Positions 33,795-43,866 of a DNA stretch of 64,000 nucleotides are shown here, piece by piece; position 1 is the stretch's first letter; the number at the start of each line of letters is the position of its first letter. The notes under the pieces are model-generated. The model was given only the letters and a program-made list of their open reading frames with translations, did no database searches and had not been told where the DNA came from. Where the stretch lies: contig NW_024468519.1 of the NCBI RefSeq assembly GCF_001632365.1, positions 630,831-694,830 on the forward strand, in the 5' to 3' direction. The DNA is from Laetiporus sulphureus 93-53. Lineage: Eukaryota > Basidiomycota > Agaricomycetes > Polyporales > Laetiporaceae. A program made the translations under genes and the position numbers.

Positions 33795-36242
33795 TCAGAG
33801 TGGCCTATAATACAACGTTTCAGATCTCCTGCCAGGAAACGCGTTTGTTGTCGCTGCGACCGCAGGATCTAACCTCCGACGTTCTCTAGCCTTCTGTTCA
33901 AGCCACTCGCACCCGTCCCGATACTCGCATGTTCTGTTGAAGGATTCCATCAGCATCAGCATCCAAGGTGGTCCCGAAAACAGAGAATGCACTCACCGAC
34001 AACGCCACGTGTGCTCAATCTCCACGCCAACCGGTGGCCGCTCGCCATGCCAATACTGCAGGATACTATCCAAATACTCATCAAGCATCTTGTCGTCGAC
34101 CGCGAACTGCTTGTGGCCAAGAATGCGTGCCTCTTTCTCCAACTCGGCCATGGTCATGCTCGGCTCCTCGTCATCGTCCTCTGAAGGAGTCGGGATCGTC
34201 CCGACCTCTTCAGCATCGGCCACGATGCCAGAGTCCGTGAGCGGGGCGAAGAGGTCCTCATGTGCCTCCGGTTCATCCGGAGCAGCCTCCGAAAGTTCCT
34301 CAGAGTTGGATTCAGAGACTACGTCGCGCGTGGCGTCTGCAGACTCCGTGCCCTTTGGAGCAGACGTCTTTTGACGTTTTCGGTACTCCTCGAGGCTCAC
34401 TGCTACCGTCGAAGGAAGCGAATCACCCATGCCAAAGTATGGTTCTAGAGGCTCATTCATCCTCGCTCCGATGTCAGCTGCTTCCTGCTCAGTGATAGGT
34501 GTAGACCTCGAGCGTACGCGCTGAATCTTACTTGAAGAACGCTTCTTTCGGCTCCGACTCATTTTCACGCCAGGTTGTAACCGGTAGACCAGTGTCAACG
34601 TCGTGTTGACGCCATCCACGTTGATGGCCTCTACGCCATGGCGCCATGCTGCTGTCAAATCGTCCAAGCACCAACCGGATGCGCCTTTGTCTTCACGACT
34701 TGAGGATGCAGGAGTCATAACGCTAGAGACGGCGCTGGCGCTATCGAGCAATCCTATCTCCTGCATGAAGCTTAGGGAAAAGGGAAGCGAAGGGTTGACG
34801 CCGAGACGTTGCCAGAGAGCATCAAAATCAAATGGTTGCAGGTTTGTCGTCCCGGGGACAGGATTGGTCTGCGCCTCTGATGATGGTAGCAGGAGAACGC
34901 TCAGCATGCGGTGATAGAGCATAAGCTGGAGGCGCGAGGATCGGGTGTCGTCATCGGATGGCAAGGTCGGACTACGGCGTGTTTTGGTGTCCGAGAGATG
35001 GAGGGTATATCTTGTGCGGGGTATCGTGTTTCTGCTCCTCTTTTTCTTTTTCTTTGTCGGCGTTGATGGCGACCCCCGTTTGTGCGGGTACCGAGTATCT
35101 GACGAGGCATCTACCTGCGGCTGTAGTGGTAGTGGTGGCGGGAGCGCCACTTCACGGTTTAGCTCGTCCTGTTCCGGACGTTAGCCGTAATTGTAAGACG
35201 TGGTCGGCTCACTACATACGATGATACCTGTGATTACTTCTCCGTGGACCAGACCGAACACTGGCATCTCGCGCTGTGAAGGAGGGGAAGATTCAATAGC
35301 AAAGCCTTTCGAGAATTTTGATAAAATTTACGCAGCAGCCCAGTTCCACGAGTGAATCCAACGATGTGATCATATTAACCAATCTGTCGAACTCGGGTGA
35401 GACATCATGAAACTGTGTGGCTGTAAGGATAGGTACCGCAAAGCCCATCGCTCTTCCATCGTTGTCACCTCAACATGAACCTCTTCAGGACGTATTTCCC
35501 GCTCAAGCACTTTATGCACCGACTGTAAACACCGGATCTCAACGCAAGCAGAACCACTGCATGTAACCACAGAACCTACCCTTCCACGACTTGTCGTTTT
35601 GTAGTTGTCGGCCGCAACATCCTTGTCTACTGTGATCGTGTTGCCCTTGGCAGTAGTGAACGACTCGGGCCTCTTCTCAGGCTTCAGAGACCGCTTCTGC
35701 CTGAGGCCGTAGTCAAATTGCACCTCGCACCTATCAATACACCTCCGGTCAAGAGAATAATGTCTAGATTGTATTATGTCAGGCACGTACCAGGCTGGGC
35801 CTACTAGATCGGTGACGGAAAGCCATTTGCCCCTGCGGAATCGCTGCAAGGGGCTGAGAGTTGCCTGGGCGCCCCCCTCTTGCGGCTCTTCAGGTGCCTT
35901 GACAAGAGCAGAATAATTAGCATTCTGCTCCAGCGTTATCGCAATTTGAGGACCTCCTCCTCCGGATCTAGGCGCGTCGTAGTAAATACGACTCTCGACC
36001 GACTCCGACGTGGAGTATGCAGCAGCGAGCATGGAGTCGATGTGGGCGAAGTCCTCTGCCGTGAATTCAGAAAGGTCGTATTCTGCGTACTCGTCGCTAC
36101 TTGGCGTTGTTGCGATCGTCTGCTGAGATTCTTGTTCGGAAAAAGTCTCAGCACTGTCAGGGACCATCTGTTCGGCCAGGAGAATGTCTTCAAACTCCAG
36201 CGGTGTATAGAACTCATCGTATTCATCCTCTGAGTTTAACAT
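33795..36242 (-). CDS. EXO5: Exonuclease V (Exo5/Dem1)
   Basis: The protein has 701 aa in seven exons: 36242-35791, 35730-35580, 35522-35437, 35383-35332, 35273-35220, 35168-33997 and 33933-33795. Exo5 is an iron-sulfur single-stranded DNA exonuclease of the PD-(D/E)xK superfamily, mitochondrial in yeast and nuclear in animals. Family blocks appear in order: FRRGKWLSVTDLVGPAWCEVQFDYGLRQKRS, SVHKVLEREI, VTTMEERWALRLVNMI, GEVITGIIDEL (metal Asp), LHLSDTKTR (catalytic D-x-K), DTRSSRLQLMLYHRMLS. The four cluster cysteines are Cys152, Cys655, Cys658 and Cys664. The acidic N-terminal 100 residues and a basic Lys-rich insert before the D-x-K motif make it longer than animal EXO5. Confidence 0.93.
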
Positions 36243-36528
36243 GCTGGAAAATAGTGTCTCAGATTGTCTTTTGAACGGCGAAGGGAGAGAGACCGACTGG
36301 CTGCCTCCTGTCTATTTTCGAGGATAACGTTTCGCAACAAGTTTCGTTGATCGTGGCGATGTGCGCGTACGTTCTCGGTCACGTGCGCGCGTTTTCAACG
36401 ATTCGTGTATATTCGGCTTTTGCTGTCTTCTCATCGTACGCATTTCTGAGACAGGCCTATGCTTGACGTTGCTTCAGCCGACATCCCGTCAGTATTCTGA
36501 CCTTCGCCGAGCAAGCAGCTTGAGGGAC

Positions 36529-36896
36529 ATGCCGCGGCACTTGTCCTCTGGCAGTGCCGTCATCTTTGGGTTTGAAGGCGTTTGTATCATCAATGTCCGT
36601 GAGTAGCCTTTTCTCATCATCCACGGCATTGGGAGTCGAGAGCATTGTGACCGTCCCACATCTCAGTTGTGGTATATTTCGACGTGCCTCGTTGGTTAGA
36701 TTGTACTTCGGAACTGCGATGGATCATCAGTTCTACCTTTTCTTCTGCTCCGTCGTCATCACAGCATTGTCTCATTGTTGGCTGCTCACCGAATAGTCCA
36801 CTTCATCTCATGTTAGTTATGTCTGAAACACTTGGCAAGTGGCTGCGGCACGGCAAGCGTTTGTCTCGAACGTGCTCCATCGAATCTTCTGTCTAG
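36529..36896 (+). CDS. Doubtful small hypothetical protein
   Basis: A possible 99-aa protein in two exons, 36529-36598 and 36667-36896, joined by a consensus GTGAGT...CTCAG intron in phase. The N-terminus (MPRHLSSGSAVIFGFEGVC) is mildly hydrophobic; the tail is basic. I recognise no family. It is divergent from EXO5 (286 bp), so a real gene is possible, but support rests only on one good intron. Confidence 0.3.
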
Positions 36897-37431
36897 TATC
36901 TGGTCACCCATCGTGGGACGTGCTTGCGTCAGTGACGTGATTGCGGTGCGAGCCTTCATGATAGTTTTCACCCCATCTTAAAGCATCGCTCTTTTGCAGC
37001 CGCCACGAATGTTGCTTAGGTTCGTGTGCATATCCACACATTCGTGGAAGAATCAGACATTCATATCTACAACATGATTCAGGTGTGGCTTTACTGATTG
37101 TCGGTGTCGTTGAAGATTTCTCGCGAACTGCCGTATTGAAAGCATCCTGCCGTTTGTCCCCAAGTTAATCACTGCTATCGTGACATATATGGCATCCTTG
37201 GACATCGCACTGAGGCGCTAACACATATCACAATGATCTCTCGTCTCACCATGCCGCCGATCGCTGGAGGACGGCAGCGCCGACGCGCACGGGCGACTCG
37301 GTCGCAACGGCATAAGATGGGCGCCGGGCCCGTAACATGTTATAGCAATCGTGCCGATGCATTCTCGGACGTGCTATCTCGACTTTAAGTAAGGTCTAGG
37401 TCTAGACGCTCCAATGAAACGACGGTGAACC
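36897..37431. other. Intergenic region
   Basis: 535 bp without a supportable gene. A 51-codon ATG frame near 37233-37388 is basic and featureless, and I do not call it. Confidence 0.4.
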
Positions 37432-38258
37432 ATGACCACGCGCCTGGATACTGTGGTTGGGGGACATTGGCTGGAGGATGGAGCGAGCAGTGGAGGATCG
37501 ATTATAGGAGCCCCGTTTTCGAAGCGTTCTCTCCTATCTCGGTGAGGTTTCCCCGTCTTCGCAGCTGCAGGCACGCCTCCCCGTGCAAGCCCGTTGCGGC
37601 CGTGCCCATGCGCCATCCGGTGTGACTGGGTTGAATCATCAACATGATGACCATTGGGTGATATCAGCCGCTGCATCTCAGCCTTACAGTGCCGTACCTG
37701 GGTCAAGTCGGCGAAGAAACACAAGATCACTCAAGTGAGCTGCTCTTGGGATGCATTGCTCGTGCAGTGCGCTTCGCTTGAGCCTTGGAACGGCTCCTCA
37801 AAAGGCGTGAGAACGACATACTCCATTTGGAGAATGTTCTCCGCGACGATTCCGATCTGACTGCCGCTAGCGGTGACGCTACACCTTTGCTCTTTGCCGA
37901 CATCGCCTCTTCCTTTGGCAGAGTGAATTCCCGTCTCTGAGATTGATTGTGTAAATTGCTAACTCCTTAATGTCAGAATCGGTCCCTGGCGGCTAGGCAA
38001 GACCGCGCCGTGAAGGATCGACGCTCCCCAAGGCTGAACTCGAGATCGAGGATGCCGAGCGAAGCGGGGTCGAATCCCCTAGTAAATTTTATGCAAAAGC
38101 AAGAACGTGCGCAGCAGCGAATCAACGCGCAGCGAATATCCAGAAGCAGGCCGAGTGATCTGAAGGATCATTCGGCCTGCTTCTGGCCCGCGCCCCCCCT
38201 CATAACACCACTGCCCAAGCCTCCGCAAGCGCCACGCCCCTGCCTGCCGTTTACCTGA
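37432..38258 (+). CDS. Unrecognised coiled-coil protein
   Basis: My model has 194 aa in four exons: 37432-37541, 37682-37734, 37783-37922 and 37977-38258. Three introns all keep phase (donors GTGAGG, GTGAGC, GTGAAT). The middle contains a likely coiled coil (LERLLKRRENDILHLENVL) followed by an acidic patch and PLLFADIASSFGR. The C-terminal part is Arg/Ser/Gln-rich (FMQKQERAQQRINAQRISR) and ends Pro-rich. I recognise no family. The last exon contains the 21-bp hairpin at 38140-38186, so the residues after it may come from a local inverted duplication. The stop lies 88 bp before the start of the next gene. The 5' end is the least certain part. Confidence 0.45.
38140..38186. repeat. Near-perfect 21-bp hairpin
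   Basis: Arm 38140-38160 (begins CCAGAAGCAGGCCGA) pairs with 38166-38186 over all 21 positions. Twenty pairs are Watson-Crick and one is G:T, around the 5-nt loop TGAAG. It lies inside the last exon of the coiled-coil gene, 160 bp before the next start codon. In RNA it would be an extremely stable stem. Confidence 0.95.
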
Positions 38259-38346
38259 AGTACTGGGTTCGTCCGCGCTCTCTTCGAGCTCTCCCCACGA
38301 GGCCCGCCGTCATCGTCGTTCGATCGCTCAAACGATAGCCTCTGAG

Positions 38347-39085
38347 ATGCGTTCCGCCCTCGTCGCCGCAATCGGCCTTGCCGTCCTCGCTGTGCTGCCT
38401 GTGCCCGCAGCCGCCCTCCCCGGTCCCACTCCCGCCATCCAGGCCCGTGCACCGGGCCCGTCCCATGGTCACGACCCGCACAACGACCGTCGGGGCCCCG
38501 TACGTCGGACCCCTGTCGTTCAGGCTCGCGCGCCGGGCCCATCCCATGGTCATGACCCGCACAACGATCGTCGGAGCCCCGTCGTCCAAGCACGCGCGCC
38601 GGGCCCGTCGCATGGTCATGATCCGCACAACGATCGTCGGGCTGCCGCCGTCCAGCGGGGCCCACAAAAGCGCGAGCAGCAGCTCATTCCCGCCGTTCAA
38701 GATGTGACTCACCTCTGCCCCCTGTCCATGTCCGCCTGCCCGATCTCTTCGTCCGTGCCGTTGTCGTTGATGGAGTGGATCGAGCAAGGCTTCGAATGCG
38801 TGGACCTCAGCGAGGACCTCAACTCCTGCGGAGGCTGTGGATCCGTTGATACGCAGTGAGTTTCAAATTGTTCGTGCGTGCCTATGAGATGATGCTGATC
38901 TTGCGGTCGTCGCCTTCGCTGCCTCTTCGGTGATGCACCTCGCCTCGTTTGATAGATTTGACTGCACCGCCATCCCCAACGCGCTCGCGGTGTCGTGCGT
39001 CGTCGGCGGCTGCCACGTCGACTCGTGCAAGACAGGATACGCGATCGCCGCGGACAGCAAGACGTGCGTCTCTGCGCTCGCGTAG
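38347..39085 (+). CDS. Secreted repeat protein with CPL1-like cysteine domain
   Basis: The protein has 212 aa in two exons, 38347-38855 and 38956-39085. A signal peptide (MRSALVAAIGLAVLAVLPVP, cleavage after AAA near residue 23) is followed by three 18-residue repeats, QARAPGPSHGHDPHNDRR. Each ends in a dibasic RR (48-49, 75-76, 97-98); further dibasic sites are RR 53-54 and KR 108-109. This is the architecture of Kex2-processed repeat precursors. The C-terminal half has the CPL1-like pattern of paired cysteines: LCP...SAC, FECVDLSEDLNSCGGC, FDCTAIPNALAVSCVVGGC, DSCKTGYAI, KTCV. CPL1-like domains are found in secreted basidiomycete proteins, including a Cryptococcus capsule-related factor. 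The HGHDPH cores could bind metal. Whether the repeats are cleaved is inference. Confidence 0.85.
38440..38640 (+). repeat. Three 54-bp coding tandem repeats
   Basis: The units lie at 38440-38493, 38521-38574 and 38587-38640, each encoding 18 residues ending NDRR, with variable spacers. Units 2 and 3 are closer to each other in sequence than to unit 1. Confidence 0.9.
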
Positions 39086-41471
39086 ACACGAACCGAACGA
39101 ACCGCACACCTACCGCATGGCGCGGCTGCTATGTGCGATCGACAGACACTCCTATCTCTACGATTAGCTATAGATTCTGTGCTGCCGACGTGCGACGCAC
39201 GATGCACGATGCACGATACGTTGGTGGCATGCGTTGTACAGTACGTTCGTCGGTTGTGTGCTTGGACATTTTTGTATTAGCATGGACGATCCGGTGCTCT
39301 CCTCCTTCGTTGCGCTGTCGCCGTGCTGTATCCAGCGTGGTGCGCGAGGCGGGGAGCTTACCTTAATATGCTGTTACATTTACTTTTTTACACCAAACCT
39401 TCTACTTTCGATACGCGTTGGCTATACTGCAAAGAGCGGTGCCCTCCTTACGATCCCTCATGCTATGCCGAGACGCTGTCACCCTATTTATCGATTAGTA
39501 TATATGCCAGATAGATAGATGCACTCTTCAGCCTATGTATAGATCTAGAATGCGCGAATATTACATCATTATTCGTGCTGCGTTTACTTGGTAGGGCTTG
39601 GGCGGCGGGGACACTGAGCCGAAGTTGGCGTTCGCGCTCCAGGAGAGAGAACATTGATGATGACATCCTGACCCGTGCGTGAGGCTAGTGCCAGAAGCGT
39701 GCGCGGCCGAACGGTGATTAACTCATGCAACATGCGTATGTTTCTTCTAGCGGGCTCGTGGCCGAATGGAGGGTGTTGGCAAGCGTCTATATGACCGTGT
39801 CGAGATAAGTGATGCAGGCAGGAAGACCACTGCAGAGTCTGGGGAACTGTTGAGCGGACATCATGATATTTGCGAAGTTTGCCCGCTCTGGCAAGTCGAT
39901 TTTATGGAGATACGAAAGCACATAATAGGCCGAACGAGAAAAAACCGATGCCGTTCGTAATACCAATTTCGAACGCCGGGGTGGAGATGGAGGAAAGCGT
40001 CTTGGAGCGGGGAGCTAAGCTCGAAAGAACTCTTGCATATGACGTCCAAGCAGGCTGTTGGTGATGTCGACGTTGATTATTTAGCGGTGGGGAGGCATTA
40101 TTAGCACTAAAGGGGCCATAAAATCAGGAGACTATGTAGACAGCTGAACCACGTCGATCCAGCCGCAAATGAGTTGTTGTACAAAAAGGCCCGCCCATCT
40201 TGTCTCGATCGCTCCTCTCCCCTGAATGCTTGGCCACTTGCCCAGCATCTCAGATATAGGCACAGTGAGTCCCCAGCGGCACTCAGCATTGGCAGACCGC
40301 CGAGAGATTGGCCAGTGCCTTGCCGTCTAATGTTGGTGGTGAGATGTGGATGAGGGAACATGCGAGGGGCTGGAACGTATAACGTACGGCATCTGCTCTC
40401 TGCTGTTCGTTGGCAAGTGATTCTTCGTTTCAGGTTGCCAGCTACCGTTGATCACAGATTTCGTTTCATGTCAGTACTGTCTGTCACGGGTATGATATAT
40501 ATGATACACGAGCCTCCGCAGTCCGAATCGAAAGCCGAAAGAGACGGGATTTGGGTATGTTGCGAAATGGATGTCCGAGCCGGATCCCGGCGGTTGCCAT
40601 GTTGAGGTGCAACCTGCGAAGCTTCAGTGGAGTGCTCATCATTGTAAATTGTATCCATATTTCGTACTCCTAGCCGACGAATGGTGAGCAGGGTCGAACA
40701 AGTGTTTGTATGTGAACCGTCGGCGGCTCTCAGAGGCGCCCATAAATGGTGGCGCATCAATCTGTACCAGGCCACCAGCGCGGTACCGACAGAAATTCGC
40801 ACGTTCATCAACAGTGGCTATGCTCACCCTCCGTTGTACATAGCGTCTTATAGAGCTGACACATCGAAGCCATTGCCGCATGCTCAATAGTGTCCCGCCT
40901 CGGATGGCAAAACAGTCAAAATCCCAACATCCGAGGCCGCCACCACAGATGCTTCGAATAGTGGGCCAGAGCTAATGATGGTTTGAAGGAGAGGGGGGAT
41001 CATCTTCTGAGAAGAATAGCAGGAAGCAGGAGAAGGCAAAAAGGGCCTTGAGGAGCATAGATATCACAAATGCGCATCAGCCATCGGGATTGGACTGAGA
41101 GGATGACTTGTCCACCAGCCAGGACTGTGATAGCATTCTTTGTTCCAGAGCCACAGAGCCTACCTTGCTGCAGACAGCAGGCCCATGCAGCACCACGAGG
41201 GTGGTAGTATAGACTTCAATACAGATGTGGTCCGATTCTGCAGCGCCGTTAAGCATCCACTAAGAATCGGACGACATTTGAGTTTTGACGCATGACCGGG
41301 CACAGCCGAGGTGATGCATGAGATGTGCATCATTGAGCAGTCGAGCAGGATGCATGTTGGCAATAACTCTCGTTGTGCATTAGCTGCATACTACGACGCA
41401 CTGTAACCGCGGAACTGCAGTGGCTGAGCATAGTCGGTGAGCGTGCGAAACTCCCTCGCGTCCCGCCTCGG
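39086..41471. other. Intergenic region, 2.4 kb
   Basis: I find no supportable gene. Frames of 60-120 codons occur on both strands without domains or consistent splicing. Near 39200-39225 there is a short run of CGATGCA-type repeats. The promoter of the following membrane-protein gene should be at the right edge. Confidence 0.4.
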
Positions 41472-43366
41472 ATGGCATCGCCTCGTCAGGATGTTGGTTC
41501 CCCGCCATCCACATCCCCGCCATCCATATCCGAGAATGCAGATAATGCACATCCCTCACGCTCAGACAATGAAATCTCAACCTCCAATACCACCATCACC
41601 ACCACCATGACAGCTTCAATGACTATAACGACCACCAACGACGTGCATCAGGATGCACGAGTACAGGACACGACGATAATCTGCACAGCGGGTGCCCTTA
41701 TCATCGGCTCTCTCTACCTCATAATAGTGAGTGCACTTTGACATGAATTTGCGCTTGCTAACCTGACTTTGGCGACAGAATGTGATGCTATACGCTATGG
41801 ACTGGCTCGCCAAGGGCGCATGGACCACGCGGCGTTCGAACTCTCCCACCTCCATCTCCCGCATTGTATACTACGACACAGTAGATTATGACGAGCCCGC
41901 GCCGGACCCCTTCGCACTGGTGGGACAGACCGCGACCCCGCCACCAGAGTACAAATCAGAGCCCGACAGTCCGCACAAGAACCTGCACCGCATCTCCTTC
42001 TGGGAGCGCACGCTCGGCGACGACGCACGGCCGCTCACGCAGAAGCTCGTCGCGCCCGTCAAGAAGCTCAGCGGGAACAAGCTGTTCGGGAACAAGTTCA
42101 GCGGGTTCGCGAACAGCAACGGGAATGGCCATAGAGAGGGCCAGCCGCAGCAGAGAGGCTTCTTTCCCGAGCTCTCGCGCGTCGACAGCGCGGAGAGCAT
42201 GACCGAGTCCGAGTACGCCGCCTCCCGCCAGCAGGAGCGCACCCGAGCACCATCTCCGTCGCCCACCGGCCCCGCCTTCCCCCGCAAGCGCCCCTCGCAG
42301 CTCTCTCTGTGCGCTCCTGCCATACAGATATTCCAAGGCCTGCCTGCGATGTTGCGCCGACGGAGCGAGGTCCCAGCCGGCGAGAAGGGCAGACGCTTCT
42401 CGGATGGAGACGTCTCGCCGCCGCAGCGCCGGTCGCTGAGCTCTGTGGAGAGGGGCAGGCCGAGGGCTGCGTCGGTCCCGAATGTGGTACCACCGACACC
42501 ATTGCCGACGCCTGCGGTGGAGATGAAGAAGACGCTGTCGAAGGTGGTCGGCGTCGCTCACCATATCAAGTCACCGTCGGACCCTACCCCGGCTGGTGCC
42601 CCGCGCACGCCGCCATCACGACAGACTTCTATGAGTCGGACACAGACGGCTTCTTCTTCGTCTCAGCGGGTGCAGTCGAAATCTCCTCAGACATCGTCGC
42701 GCAGGCCGACGCGGTCGCCGCCGCCGAATTACCGAGTGGGTGGCTCGCCGCTGCCACGGGATGCGACGGGCAGGCCGCTGCTCGCGACACGGGAGACGTT
42801 CACAACGACATACCAGAACCCGTTCAAGAGCAAGAAGACGAGGCAGAGGGCGGCGACAGTGGTCGAACAGTCACGAGGTCAGTCTGGTCGGATGCCCTTG
42901 AATGCGATAGCATGCTAATGATTTGATTGTTCCTGTAGGGGCATCCTCACCGAGGACAGGGAGCATAGATGTCAGACCCAATTCACCTCCGATGCCACGC
43001 TCGCCTCGAGTCGATGCCAAAGAAGGCCCCGAAGACCGCACGTCGACCAAGGCCCCAAATACGCTACGTCGACTTGGCACGTTCGTGCGTACGAAGCTCA
43101 GGCAGGGCATACAATCTCCGAAATCGCTCAAGTCACCCAAGTCGATTCCGCCGACGCCGCGCACGCAGCCGTACGGCCCGCCGTACTATGCGAGTCCTCC
43201 ACGCGCCAGCAGCCCGGAGAGCCTCGCAGGCTCGAATAGGCGGAGTGTTGCCGTTGCGCGGGAGGCGCAGAGGACGAGAGAGCGCAGAGCGGAGATGGAG
43301 AGGACGAGGGAGAATGCGTTGGGGCTGGATTTGGGGGTCGAGAGGCAGCAGAGGACTGATATTTGA
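41472..43366 (+). CDS. Unrecognised one-span membrane protein with disordered tail
   Basis: The protein has 593 aa in three exons: 41472-41726, 41779-42877 and 42939-43366. The N-terminal 65 residues are Ser/Thr-rich (ISTSNTTITTTMTASMTITTT) with no signal peptide. One hydrophobic segment follows (TTIICTAGALIIGSLYLIIN, about 68-90), interrupted by intron 1. The rest is basic, Ser/Pro/Arg-rich and disordered, with tracts of TPP, SPK and RSP that look like kinase sites, and it ends in a charged Arg/Glu helix (EAQRTRERRAEMERTRE). I do not recognise the family. It could be a type I or II protein with a long cytosolic scaffold; orientation cannot be told. Confidence 0.75.
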
Positions 43367-43866
43367 GATTTGAGATTCGTGAGTTCGTCGTTGGCTGGTT
43401 TTCCGCGATCGATGGTTTTTGAGGATTTGTGTGGTATCTTATACGTTTCTATCGGCAGCTTTGCCCGCATCATTGTAACCCATAAAGCATTCTCGTATAC
43501 CTGCATGTCGCATTGTCTAGATAGCAACAACCATAGCATACAGCCTATTATACCTTGCTTCGTAGTCGCCTTTCGACTCCTAATAATATCAGATGTACTA
43601 GAAGTGATAATCATCATGCCCACCTGGCTTAAAATCAATCTTTACGGTAGCATACAAGCTTATGTTGGCTTCATGAAAGCCAACTGAAGTACATCGACAT
43701 TACCCGGAAGGCCACAGTAAATGAGATCGAGAGATCGGCATGCGTTCACGTGGCTGGAAGACACGCTCTAGCCGAAAAATCCATCCTCCCGCGGTACATA
43801 CCTTTGTCTACACAGCGTGCTCAGCACACTCTCACGGCGTCTGCAAGCTCTTGACAAACCGTTGTA
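43367..43866. other. Intergenic, upstream of UTP14
   Basis: 500 bp between two same-strand genes, AT-richer than the flanking coding DNA. It holds the 3' UTR of the membrane-protein gene and the UTP14 promoter. I see no specific site to name. Confidence 0.5.

Noticed and set aside
37233..37388. ATG frame of 51 codons, very basic
   Set aside because: Too short, low complexity, and no supporting introns or domain.
38068..38082. GGGGTCGAATCCCC, resembling a tRNA T-arm (B box)
   Set aside because: The loop lacks the invariant TT before C, no A box lies at a proper distance, and no cloverleaf can be drawn. It is inside the predicted coding exon.
27480..39085. Idea that the kinase, Ctr, EXO5 and secreted protein form a functional cluster
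   Set aside because: The strands alternate and the functions are unrelated. Ctr and NRAMP are both metal transporters but lie over 14 kb apart with unrelated genes between.
39757..39772. CGTGGCCGAATGG, resembling a tRNA A box (D-arm)
   Set aside because: There is no B box or acceptor stem within the next 100 bases.
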